Source of the DNA: Actinobacteria bacterium UBA5975
Lineage (GTDB): Bacteria > Actinomycetota > Actinomycetes > Nanopelagicales > Nanopelagicaceae
DNA: 15,921 bases
Assembly: GCA_002430075.1 (NCBI GenBank)
Contig: DJBN01000076.1
Span: forward strand, 1 to 15,921
Direction: 5' to 3'
Shown: positions 7,699 through 14,345 of the stretch, one piece after another
Position numbering within the stretch: the first letter of the stretch is position 1
Layout: each line of letters begins with the position of its first letter
Translations under genes and position numbers: made by a program
The notes under the pieces: generated by a model
Told to the model about the DNA's origin: nothing
The model's input: the letters and a program-made list of their open reading frames with translations, nothing else
Database searches by the model: none

Positions 7699-8986
7699 TC
7701 TGGTTTTTACAACTATCGGTTGCAGGTTTAGCTGCAGGTTTTTTGGTTGACGCAGGCGCCGGAGTTGGGCCCTGTGTAATTACGAGTTCAATAGGAACCC
7801 CAATATCTGCATGGGTACCTGATGCATCCTTAAATCCAACGTTTCCAAACCAGACTCCTGCTGGCAAGCCTGCTATGGCAATCTGCCAAACTCCACTTGT
7901 TTCACGGGTAATAGTCTGCTTTATGGTTGGGATCTTTAACGTCTCAGAGTCAAAGTAAAATCTCACTGAACCTGTAACAACCGGTGTCAAATCTGGGCGC
8001 AGAACCTCTACTGCGATCACTGTCTTCTTATTTGTTGTACTGGCCTTTACAGTTGTAATAGCCATCGTTGTGGTTTCGTCATGTGGCATTAAATCGGCAA
8101 ATTCTGGAAGCCAATTTCCTGTCAGCAGTGATTGGAAATTCTCGATAGACCCACCAAAGACATTGAGGTCAAGGCGAGTGCCAGGAACTCCATATTTTGG
8201 GGCTATGCCACATGATGTGTACTGCCAGATTATCCAGTTTGCAGAACATTGGGCGGTAGTCCACGAATGAACAAAACAGCCTGCAGCTTTTACATTTGGC
8301 TTGGAACCTTCAATAGCCGGATCAATTGCATACTGTGCAATCCAAAGGGGGTAGGTACTTAATTCCTTATCTCTTTTAAGAGAATTCTCGAGGAAATGTG
8401 GAGAGGAGTAAATCAGGGGAGTTCGTCCAGTTTTAATCTTCACAGTTTTAAGGAATTCTTTTGCCCAGGCGGTTGCCGCGCTACGCGTCGCACGTTTTTG
8501 ACAAACACTAGAGCTACTCACCCGGACACAATTATTTTCTAGGTCAAGGGCGAATGGTAAATCCATCTCGTTGTAGCCACCAAGGGATGCAAGGCGCCAA
8601 ATTACTTTCTGTGCTTGAACTCGGGCATCACGCCTAATTGCCGTACGAGATGTGACATCGGGCAAGAGTGCATAGTGATAAAAGCCTGTATAAATTCCCG
8701 CAGCTTGCGCGCCTTTTCTATCCATCTTTACATATTTTGCAGATAGTTGATCCGAATTATCACGAGTATCCGATGCCTTAATCATGACAAAATCCACTCC
8801 AGCGGCATGCATCTTGTTAAAATTTATCTCTTTGCCATTGGGATGTTGCCAACGACTAATATCTGCGCCATGAATTCTCTCTCCTGGCCCAAGAACTTTT
8901 AATTCGATTGCCAAAGCAGGTGTGAGAGGTTGAAGAGAGAAGGAGGTGAGGATTAAAGAGGATAAGACAGCTAGGTATTTCTTCAT
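7688..8986 (-). CDS. Secreted GH25-family lysozyme (muramidase) with C-terminal beta domain
   Basis: Predicted to cleave the MurNAc-GlcNAc beta-1,4 bond of peptidoglycan outside the cell. The 432-residue protein starts with a signal peptide (KK at 2-3, hydrophobic 4-18, cleavage likely after ALA at 24-26). A GH25 domain follows at about 38-285: GADISRWQ with D42 at the first strand, FALDLE with catalytic-type D148 and E150, PLWIAQY at 213-219 and WIIWQYTS near the end. A region at about 305-405 looks like an Ig-like beta domain. The final 27 residues are a P/A/K/T-rich tail with one cysteine. Its ATG overlaps the stop of the upstream 89-residue gene (ATGA), so translation is probably coupled. 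Nothing phage-like is nearby, so a housekeeping or predatory wall-hydrolase role is likelier than prophage endolysin. Confidence 0.9.
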   Translation of the reverse strand: MKKYLAVLSSLILTSFSLQPLTPALAIELKVLGPGERIHGADISRWQHPNGKEINFNKMHAAGVDFVMIKASDTRDNSDQLSAKYVKMDRKGAQAAGIYTGFYHYALLPDVTSRTAIRRDARVQAQKVIWRLASLGGYNEMDLPFALDLENNCVRVSSSSVCQKRATRSAATAWAKEFLKTVKIKTGRTPLIYSSPHFLENSLKRDKELSTYPLWIAQYAIDPAIEGSKPNVKAAGCFVHSWTTAQCSANWIIWQYTSCGIAPKYGVPGTRLDLNVFGGSIENFQSLLTGNWLPEFADLMPHDETTTMAITTVKASTTNKKTVIAVEVLRPDLTPVVTGSVRFYFDSETLKIPTIKQTITRETSGVWQIAIAGLPAGVWFGNVGFKDASGTHADIGVPIELVITQGPTPAPASTKKPAAKPATDSCKNQIKN

Positions 8987-9252
8987 TTTTCAACTACGAC
9001 AATTGATACTCCGAATATATCCGTAATCGCACTCTGAAGTAATGAACGATGGCGCAAGCGCGCCTCTTGATAGTCATGGCCAGTAGCTAGTTTATTGCTA
9101 TCGCGAAAATCCAGCGCAAGACGCCCATTTTCATATGATTCAAGCCTGGCATCGAAGTAGGCAATCCAGACGATACGGTCTTTACTCTCGACCAAATCGA
9201 GTACTTCATTCCATCTGTGACGAATGTCAGCAAGGGTTAAATCTGGAGCCAT
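8983..9252 (-). CDS. Small protein resembling the C-terminal domain of actinobacterial DnaX (tau)
   Basis: An 89-residue protein with no signal peptide or membrane helix. The pattern begins with I-R-H-R-W-N-E-V-L (10-18), continues with a basic/aromatic RIVWIAYFDARL (26-37) and an L-x-L-x-F strand (44-48), and ends with a helix plus IFGVSIVVVE (79-88). From memory this resembles the domain that ends many actinobacterial DNA polymerase III gamma/tau subunits (W-x-x-VL, then FGV/LGV-x-W-x-V). I could not run an alignment. An in-frame stop four codons upstream of the ATG (9262-9264) shows that it is free-standing and not the tail of a longer ORF here. No ATPase portion of DnaX is in the window. 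It lies 23 bases after the NarL-type regulator and overlaps the lysozyme start by four bases. Function unknown; coding status is supported by coupling and a protein-like composition. Confidence 0.72.
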   Translation of the reverse strand: MAPDLTLADIRHRWNEVLDLVESKDRIVWIAYFDARLESYENGRLALDFRDSNKLATGHDYQEARLRHRSLLQSAITDIFGVSIVVVEK

Positions 9253-9275
9253 AGGGCGACTTTACCCCAACAAGT

Positions 9276-9962
9276 TCAACGTCTGGATATGCCGAGCCAT
9301 TTGAAATATTCACCTGTTAAAACCACTCGAAGATTACGAGTTCGATCTGGCGCAATCGATAAGTGCTGCGCAATCCTTGCCACAATTTGTTCTACGGATT
9401 TTTCTGAGACATATCTGACACGAGCGATTTCAGAGTTACTGAGCCCTTGAGCGAGCAATCTCAAGGTTTCAATTTGTATATCCGTAAGTTCATTAAGAAG
9501 CATGGTCAGAGATTTTTCGTAGATTGCTGCATGAATACTAATCCATTTCATAGTCAATCCTTCACGTGCAGATTCCTGGCTCTCAGAGATAGCTCGTGTG
9601 ATAATTGATAGATCGGAAACCGATCTCTTTAATATAACTTTACTTCCGGCAGGGATGTTCTTCTCCAAAAGACCAAAGAGTCTTAAATCTGGACACGAAG
9701 TCATGATCACAATTCCAACCTCTGGATTAATTCTTCTAAATTTCTGGAGGAGTCTGATTGCTTCTTCTCCGGAAAACTGCAGATCGATGAGAATAATTTC
9801 CGGTTGAAGCGAGTAAAAGAGATTTTCTGCGACAAATGTATTACTTGCTTCTCCCACAACATTTGTACTGTGCAATCGAAGGGAAGCCGACAGGGTTACT
9901 AATTCGAAGGGGTCATCGTTAATGAGTAATATCCGTGCTGGATTTGCCAGAGTTGAAGTCAT
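9276..9962 (-). CDS. Orphan NarL/FixJ-type response regulator with LuxR helix-turn-helix
   Basis: DNA-binding response regulator of 228 residues. The receiver domain (about 9-125) has the acidic pair D16-D17, the phospho-acceptor D60 at the end of the third strand (EIILID), T88 (IVIMTS) and the conserved lysine K112, so phosphorylation should be possible. The output domain (about 159-206) is LuxR-type: L-T-D-I-Q-I-E-T-L-R-L-L-A-Q-G-L-S-N-S-E-I-A, then a recognition helix region SEKSVEQIVARIAQHL. No cognate histidine kinase adjoins it; the nearest kinase belongs to the PhoR-PhoP pair. It sits 55 bases after nnrD and 23 bases before the DnaX-domain-like gene, and may control that gene and the lysozyme. 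ATG 9962 was chosen as the start of a normal-length receiver. Confidence 0.88.
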   Translation of the reverse strand: MTSTLANPARILLINDDPFELVTLSASLRLHSTNVVGEASNTFVAENLFYSLQPEIILIDLQFSGEEAIRLLQKFRRINPEVGIVIMTSCPDLRLFGLLEKNIPAGSKVILKRSVSDLSIITRAISESQESAREGLTMKWISIHAAIYEKSLTMLLNELTDIQIETLRLLAQGLSNSEIARVRYVSEKSVEQIVARIAQHLSIAPDRTRNLRVVLTGEYFKWLGISRR

Positions 9963-9998
9963 GGAAGAGGGTAGAGCCCAATCCTCTAAAAAGTGCAG

Positions 9999-10011
9999 AG
10001 GGGATACCCCT
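9999..10011. promoter_or_regulatory. Perfect GGGG/CCCC dyad upstream of the NarL-type regulator
   Basis: AGGGGATACCCCT is a perfect inverted repeat (5-base arms, ATA centre) located 37-49 bases before the regulator's ATG, inside the 55-base gap after nnrD. It may be an operator, perhaps for autoregulation by the LuxR-type protein, or a short hairpin. The lack of a following T-run on either strand argues against a classical terminator. Confidence 0.35.
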
Positions 10012-10017
10012 AGTTCT

Positions 10018-10866
10018 CTATTTCAGAAGTGTTCGTATGACAGGTTGAATCTGATCGATGATCTGGGAAGCAGATATTGGTCCACCAGCTGATGCAAGAA
10101 GCGCTGCCTTATTGTGGATGAAGGCACCAGCGGCTGCCACATGAGCTATACGTTGTGATGAGTTAAGAATTTCAATGTAATTCGTAGCAACAAGTGCGCC
10201 GATAATTCCTGCGAGAACATCTCCAGATCCAGCAGTTGCAAGCCAAGGTGTTGCCTTACCAAGGGAAATAACGCGATCACCATAGGCAATCACTGTTCGT
10301 GAACCCTTAACAAGTACACAGGTATTGAGAAGCTGGGCTGTTCTGAGGGCCCATGTCCTTGGATCTGCCTCAACTGCTTCCGAGCTAACGGTAATTGCAT
10401 GGCGCGCCAATAGCTTAGATAGCTCACCAGCATGGGGTGTTATCAGCGTTGGTTGTGACAAGGTTCCGGCTAAGTGGAGGCAACCGGCATCAAGAACTGT
10501 TGGAACGCTCTGCGCTTTCAGAAGAGAGAACCATCTGTGGCGGAGCCAGGTTGTGACATCACCGTATTTGGCCGAATCGATTCCAGACCCGGCCAGCCAT
10601 GCTGTGACAGGTCCTGGTTGAACAACAGTTTCGGGCGCACCATGAAGGACTAGGTGTGCTAATCCAGATGAACTGTGAAATCGAGCCATTCCAAGACCAG
10701 TTGCGAGTGCTGCTGACGTTGTAAGAACGGCAGCTCCAGGATATTGAGCAGAACCAGTAATGAGGCCAAGTACTCCGCGAGAGTACTTATTGTCTATATC
10801 GCTGGGAGTAATGATGCATCTAGCTGCATCACGTGCAGAAAATGTTACTAATTTCTTATCGGCCAT
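10018..10866 (-). CDS. nnrD: ADP-dependent NAD(P)H-hydrate dehydratase (YjeF C-terminal domain), stand-alone
   Basis: Repairs damaged cofactor by dehydrating (S)-NADHX/NADPHX back to NAD(P)H using ADP. The 282-residue protein covers only the ribokinase-like dehydratase domain. GLITGSAQYPGAA at 34-46 is near the N-terminus. TPHAGELSKLL is at 143-153, VLVKGSRTVIA at 184-194, and the catalytic loop TAGSGDVLAG is at 211-220 with D216. In E. coli and many other bacteria this domain is fused behind an NAD(P)HX epimerase (NnrE). Here the protein starts right at the dehydratase domain, and no epimerase is in the window. The ATG lies four bases after the PhoP-like gene stop, so it is probably co-transcribed with the phosphate two-component system; a functional reason for that is not obvious. 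Confidence 0.9.
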   Translation of the reverse strand: MADKKLVTFSARDAARCIITPSDIDNKYSRGVLGLITGSAQYPGAAVLTTSAALATGLGMARFHSSSGLAHLVLHGAPETVVQPGPVTAWLAGSGIDSAKYGDVTTWLRHRWFSLLKAQSVPTVLDAGCLHLAGTLSQPTLITPHAGELSKLLARHAITVSSEAVEADPRTWALRTAQLLNTCVLVKGSRTVIAYGDRVISLGKATPWLATAGSGDVLAGIIGALVATNYIEILNSSQRIAHVAAAGAFIHNKAALLASAGGPISASQIIDQIQPVIRTLLK

Positions 10867-10870
10867 AGGG

Positions 10871-11563
10871 TTAAGTCAATGCCTCGAATTTGTATCCTAA
10901 TCCACGAATTGTTTGAATCAATACTGGGTTTGCCGGATCATCTTCTATCTTTGAACGTAAGCGCTTGATATGAACATCCAACGTCTTAGTATCGCCATAA
11001 TAATCTCCACCCCATACGCGATCAATAAGCTGGCCGCGAGTTAATACTCGGCCCGCATTACGAAGTAAAAATTCCAATAATTCAAATTCCTTCAAAGGTA
11101 GCGCAACTGCAATGCCATTGACAGTAACGTGATGGCGCTCTATATCCATTCGGATTCGACCAGCGGTAAGGGAGCTGGCATCTGATTGAGTGGAGTCATC
11201 CACATTTCCACGGCGCAACACTGCTTTAATTCGAGCGAGTAATTCACGAGAGGAATACGGCTTGGTTACGTAGTCATCTGCACCAAGCTCAAGCCCAACG
11301 ACCTTATCCACCTCTGAATCCTTTGCAGTCAACATTATGATTGGAACAGCCGAAGTAGTACGTATCGACCTGCAGACTTCAATCCCAGAAATTTCAGGAA
11401 TCATTAAATCCAACAGTATGAGATCAAATGTGCCCGACTTGAATAGTTCGAGAGCCTTACGACCGTTTTCTGCAATCGAAACTTCAAACCCTTCCTTTAT
11501 GAGCAAGAAGGATAGAGCTTCTGAGAAGGATGATTCATCTTCGACGATCAAAATTCTATTCAC
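10871..11563 (-). CDS. OmpR-family response regulator, PhoP/RegX3-like
   Basis: Phosphate-type winged-helix response regulator, 230 residues from GTG 11563. The receiver contains E8-D9, phospho-acceptor D52 (LILLDLMIPEISG), T79 and K101 (YVTKPYSSREL). The C-terminal winged helix includes LKEFELLEFLLRNAGRVLT, RVWGGDYYGDTKTLDVHI and the closing IRGLGYKFE. Two further in-frame GTG codons at 11572 and 11575 would add 3-4 residues. I prefer 11563 because the product then begins VNRILIVEDE like relatives, and AAGGGTGGTG lies just upstream as ribosome site. It overlaps the kinase stop by eight bases, giving translational coupling. The partner kinase, divergent phoU-pst and the PHO box at 12646-12667 identify it as the phosphate regulator. 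Whether it is called phoP or regX3 depends on lineage, so no symbol is given. Confidence 0.92.
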   Translation of the reverse strand: MNRILIVEDESSFSEALSFLLIKEGFEVSIAENGRKALELFKSGTFDLILLDLMIPEISGIEVCRSIRTTSAVPIIMLTAKDSEVDKVVGLELGADDYVTKPYSSRELLARIKAVLRRGNVDDSTQSDASSLTAGRIRMDIERHHVTVNGIAVALPLKEFELLEFLLRNAGRVLTRGQLIDRVWGGDYYGDTKTLDVHIKRLRSKIEDDPANPVLIQTIRGLGYKFEALT

Positions 11564-12617
11564 GAACCCCACCACCCTTTTGAAGATAGATTGGCAATCT
11601 CAGGGCAAATGTAGACCCAACATTAGGCGAGCTCCACACTTTAACTTCGCCTCCATGGTTGAGAAGGATATGTTTAACAATCGAAAGCCCTAGGCCGGTT
11701 CCTCCAGTTTCGCGTGAACGTGCCGGATCTACTCTGTAGAAGCGTTCGAATATCCGATTAAGTTCATCTTCAGGGATTCCTATTCCTTGATCTGTAACTG
11801 TAATTTCTGCGATGTCATTCTCTTTATGAGTTGTTACAGAAACTTTGGTATCTGTAGGAGAATAATTGATGGCATTCTCAATTAAGTTATGTACCGCCAT
11901 AACGAGCTGTTCTCTGTTTCCAAGAACGATCATTTCAGGACCTTCCTTGAACGCAATCAAAATTTTGCGAGCCTCTGAGGTAGTCTGACATTGATCAACG
12001 GCCTCGCGAACGACGTCATTGAGCATTAATTCATGAGCCACTTCAAGCGGATCTGAATCTTGAATTCGAGATAAGTTAATAATCTCTTGAACTAAATCTG
12101 TGAGACGTTTCGCCTCATGTTGCATACGAGTGGCAAACTTAGTTACTGATTCGGGATCATTTTTGGCAGCTAGGACGGCCTCGCTTAATAGTGATAGCGC
12201 TCCAATGGGAGTCTTGAGCTCGTGAGAAATATTGGCAACAAAATCTCTTCGGATATCCTGAACACGTTCTGCTTCGCTTTCATCAGATATCAATACAAGA
12301 ATCAAATCATTGTGGGATAGAGATATAACTTTCACAGTCAAATCTCTTAGCCCCTCACCTATAGGCCCTCGTGGAATCTCAATTTTTCCTGTTTGAGCAC
12401 TGTTGGTCCGTCGAACTACGCGAACAAGGGCTGTGAGTTCAGGACTCTGCAGGCGGTCACCCTTCAGCAGTCCCATTTTTTCAGCGCCTGGGCTAGAGAA
12501 GGTAACTATTTCACCAGGAGCCAATATCAAGACTTCTTGATCGAGCTGATTGAGAGTCTCGAGCAGAAGGTGAGGTAAATCCCTTGTTGGGACAGCATCT
12601 GAGCGTCGAAACCTCAT
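11556..12617 (-). CDS. Sensor histidine kinase, PhoR/SenX3-like, without membrane helices
   Basis: Histidine kinase for the adjacent PhoP/RegX3-like regulator, 353 residues. Residues about 13-115 look like a PAS-type sensor domain. The HisKA domain has FVANISHELKTP at 126-137 with phospho-acceptor H132. The ATPase domain has the N box HNLIENAINYS (243-253), G1 box DQGIGIP (276-282), FERFYR and G2 box GGTGLGL (305-311). No stretch is long or hydrophobic enough for a transmembrane helix, whereas SenX3 and most PhoR proteins carry one or two. An in-frame stop at 12633-12635 and the PHO box farther upstream rule out a longer N-terminus. It should therefore be cytosolic and may depend on PhoU/Pst for its signal. 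ATG 12617 starts the minus-strand unit. Confidence 0.92.
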   Translation of the reverse strand: MRFRRSDAVPTRDLPHLLLETLNQLDQEVLILAPGEIVTFSSPGAEKMGLLKGDRLQSPELTALVRVVRRTNSAQTGKIEIPRGPIGEGLRDLTVKVISLSHNDLILVLISDESEAERVQDIRRDFVANISHELKTPIGALSLLSEAVLAAKNDPESVTKFATRMQHEAKRLTDLVQEIINLSRIQDSDPLEVAHELMLNDVVREAVDQCQTTSEARKILIAFKEGPEMIVLGNREQLVMAVHNLIENAINYSPTDTKVSVTTHKENDIAEITVTDQGIGIPEDELNRIFERFYRVDPARSRETGGTGLGLSIVKHILLNHGGEVKVWSSPNVGSTFALRLPIYLQKGGGVRE

Positions 12618-12625
12618 GGCGTAAG

Positions 12626-12637
12626 AGTAGTGCTACT
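12626..12637. promoter_or_regulatory. Short inverted repeat near the start of the PhoR-like kinase gene
   Basis: AGTAG and CTACT form 5-base arms around TG, 9-20 bases before the kinase ATG on the minus strand. On that strand TAGCAC or TACTCT here could serve as a -10 element with a very short leader. It may be chance; it is listed because it sits between the PHO box and the kinase start. Confidence 0.2.
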
Positions 12638-12645
12638 TGAGGGTT

Positions 12646-12667
12646 GTTTACCTTCCGTTCACTTACT
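12646..12667 (+). promoter_or_regulatory. PHO box: two 11-base direct-repeat units
   Basis: GTTTACCTTCC (12646-12656) is followed directly by GTTCACTTACT (12657-12667). The actinobacterial (Streptomyces) PhoP site is known as tandem 11-base units with a conserved GTTCACC followed by four variable bases; each unit here matches six of the seven conserved positions. It sits 29-50 bases before the kinase ATG and 41-62 bases before the phoU ATG. That is the place where PhoP is known to bind between phoRP and phoU in Streptomyces, so it can act on both divergent units. Confidence 0.75.
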
Positions 12668-12707
12668 GGCAGGACTCCATTCATCATGCAGACCTACCTT
12701 CGCTCGT

Positions 12708-13358
12708 ATGGCACTTATCCGCTCCGTTTTCCAAGATGAACTTGATGGCGTTTCTCAATCACTCGTAGATCTATCCGAGATGGTCTCTGAATCAATCGCC
12801 AAGGCTACAACTGCAATTCTTACCGTCGATTTAAAATTGGCCGAAGAAGTCATAGCAACTGATGATCAGATTGATACATATCAACATAATCTCGATGCCA
12901 GAATTATTGACATCATTGCTCGCCAACAACCTGTTGCATCTGACCTTCGTGCACTCGTTACCGCGCTTCGAATGAGTGCAGATCTTGAGCGCATGGGGGA
13001 CATGTCACACCACGTAGCAAAAATTGCTCGCCTACGTCACCCGGGTGCTGCAGTACCGTCAGAGTTGGTAGAAATTTTTCAGGACATGGGTGCAGCTGCA
13101 CAGAAAATCGCTCGCAAAACTGGTGAAGTTATTGCAACGCGTGATACTGAGATGGCACTTCAAGTCGAACGAGACGATGATGAGATGGATCAATTACATC
13201 GCAAGTTGATTAGCATGTTGGTAGATAGTTCGTGGGGAAATGGGGTTGAAACTGCCATTGACTTGACTCTTCTTGGTCGCTACTACGAGCGTTTTGCTGA
13301 TCACGCAGTCTCTGTTTCACGGAGAGTTTATTATCTGGTAACAGGAAAGTTTGCATAG
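12708..13358 (+). CDS. phoU: Phosphate signalling protein PhoU
   Basis: Cytosolic helical regulator linking the Pst transporter to the PhoR-type kinase and keeping the Pho response off when phosphate is plentiful. From ATG 12708 the protein has 217 residues, the normal PhoU size. It has two PhoU repeats, each with the metal-binding E-x-x-x-D pattern: DLERMGD (E94, D98) and YYERFAD (E194, D198). The reading frame is open back to about 12630, but I place the start at 12708 because the product then begins MALIRSVFQDELDGV, like other PhoU proteins. The extra 26 residues would be unlike the family and would run through the PHO box. No clear Shine-Dalgarno sequence precedes 12708, so a short or absent leader is likely. 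pstC follows after three bases. Confidence 0.94.
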   Translation: MALIRSVFQDELDGVSQSLVDLSEMVSESIAKATTAILTVDLKLAEEVIATDDQIDTYQHNLDARIIDIIARQQPVASDLRALVTALRMSADLERMGDMSHHVAKIARLRHPGAAVPSELVEIFQDMGAAAQKIARKTGEVIATRDTEMALQVERDDDEMDQLHRKLISMLVDSSWGNGVETAIDLTLLGRYYERFADHAVSVSRRVYYLVTGKFA

Positions 13359-13361
13359 GTA

Positions 13362-14345
13362 ATGTCAACCAATTCCGGAGTAATTCCTGCTCCGCGTGAA
13401 TTAACAACAGAACCAAGGCGATCAGATAAAGTCTTTAGAGCTGTTGTTACTTCAGGCGGACTTTCATCGCTCGTTATCCTGGGGCTGATAGCAGTATTCC
13501 TTGGTTACCGTGGTTTTGAAGTATTAAGGCAAGAAGGTTTTGGCTTCATTACCAATTCAGATTGGAGCATCTCAACTGACGATGCCGGAAATGTCATTGA
13601 AAGTCACTTTGGATTAGCGGCAATGCTGGTGGGAACTATTCTTTGCTCACTGGTTGCCGTGGTTATTGCAGTCCCAATCTCAGTCCTCACCTCGGTATTC
13701 TTGAATTTTTACTGCCCTCAGTGGTTAAAAAATTTTCTAGTAGCCATTATCGACATGATGGCTGCATTCCCTTCAATCCTCTTTGGAATTTGGGGCTTTC
13801 TTGTTCTCATGCCTAGCGTTGAATATTGGGCAAAATTAATTCATAAGTATTTTGGTTTTATCCCACTCTTTGAGTTGGAGCCATTTATCGTGACTAGGTC
13901 GCCCTTTGTCGCAGGGGTTGTATTGGCCATCATGATTATTCCAATAATTACATCGGTATCGAGAGAAATTTTCGCTCAAGCACCACTAGATCGAATTCAG
14001 GCAGCGTACGCATTAGGTGCCACTCGTTGGGCAATGATAAAAGCTGTAGTGATTCCATATGGACGTAGTGGTGTTATTGGTGGAGCGATGCTTGGCCTAG
14101 GTCGCGCTATGGGTGAGACCGTTGCAGTATTCACAGTTCTCAACATTGTTTTCCAAGTGAATTGGCATGTACTCCTCGGAGCAGGTGGCAACGTGGCTTC
14201 ATTGATAATTTTAAAGTTTGGTGATGCGAGCCCATATGAAATAAAGGCACTGATGGCTGCCGGTCTCATCCTCTTCTTGCTTACGCTCGTTGTTAATGCT
14301 GTAGCAAATTTCATTGTGAAGAACACAGGGAAGTCGGGGCGATGA
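13362..14345 (+). CDS. pstC: Phosphate ABC transporter permease PstC
   Basis: Membrane subunit of the PstSCAB high-affinity phosphate importer, pairing with PstA. The 327-residue protein has a soluble N-terminal tail of about 25 residues and six predicted helices (roughly 28-48, 86-113, 123-150, 182-200, 236-262, 296-318). The cytosolic coupling loop carries the EAA-type motif QAAYALGATRW at 213-223, followed by AMGET (249-253), as in PstC. The ATG comes three bases after the phoU stop, and the stop overlaps the pstA start in an ATGA, so all four genes phoU-pstC-pstA-pstB are likely one operon under the PHO box. Confidence 0.95.
   Translation: MSTNSGVIPAPRELTTEPRRSDKVFRAVVTSGGLSSLVILGLIAVFLGYRGFEVLRQEGFGFITNSDWSISTDDAGNVIESHFGLAAMLVGTILCSLVAVVIAVPISVLTSVFLNFYCPQWLKNFLVAIIDMMAAFPSILFGIWGFLVLMPSVEYWAKLIHKYFGFIPLFELEPFIVTRSPFVAGVVLAIMIIPIITSVSREIFAQAPLDRIQAAYALGATRWAMIKAVVIPYGRSGVIGGAMLGLGRAMGETVAVFTVLNIVFQVNWHVLLGAGGNVASLIILKFGDASPYEIKALMAAGLILFLLTLVVNAVANFIVKNTGKSGR

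Noticed and set aside
7688..8986. Lysozyme as a prophage endolysin.
   Set aside because: It has a signal peptide and beta domain, no holin, structural or integrase genes are nearby, and it lies in a run of housekeeping genes.
9963..10017. Rho-independent terminator between nnrD and the NarL-type regulator.
   Set aside because: The GGGG/CCCC stem has a 3-base loop but no T-run follows on the minus strand, so an operator is the better guess.
12630..12707. Longer phoU reading frame beginning before the PHO box.
   Set aside because: The added residues are unlike PhoU N-termini and the frame would run through the regulatory repeats; ATG 12708 gives a standard PhoU.
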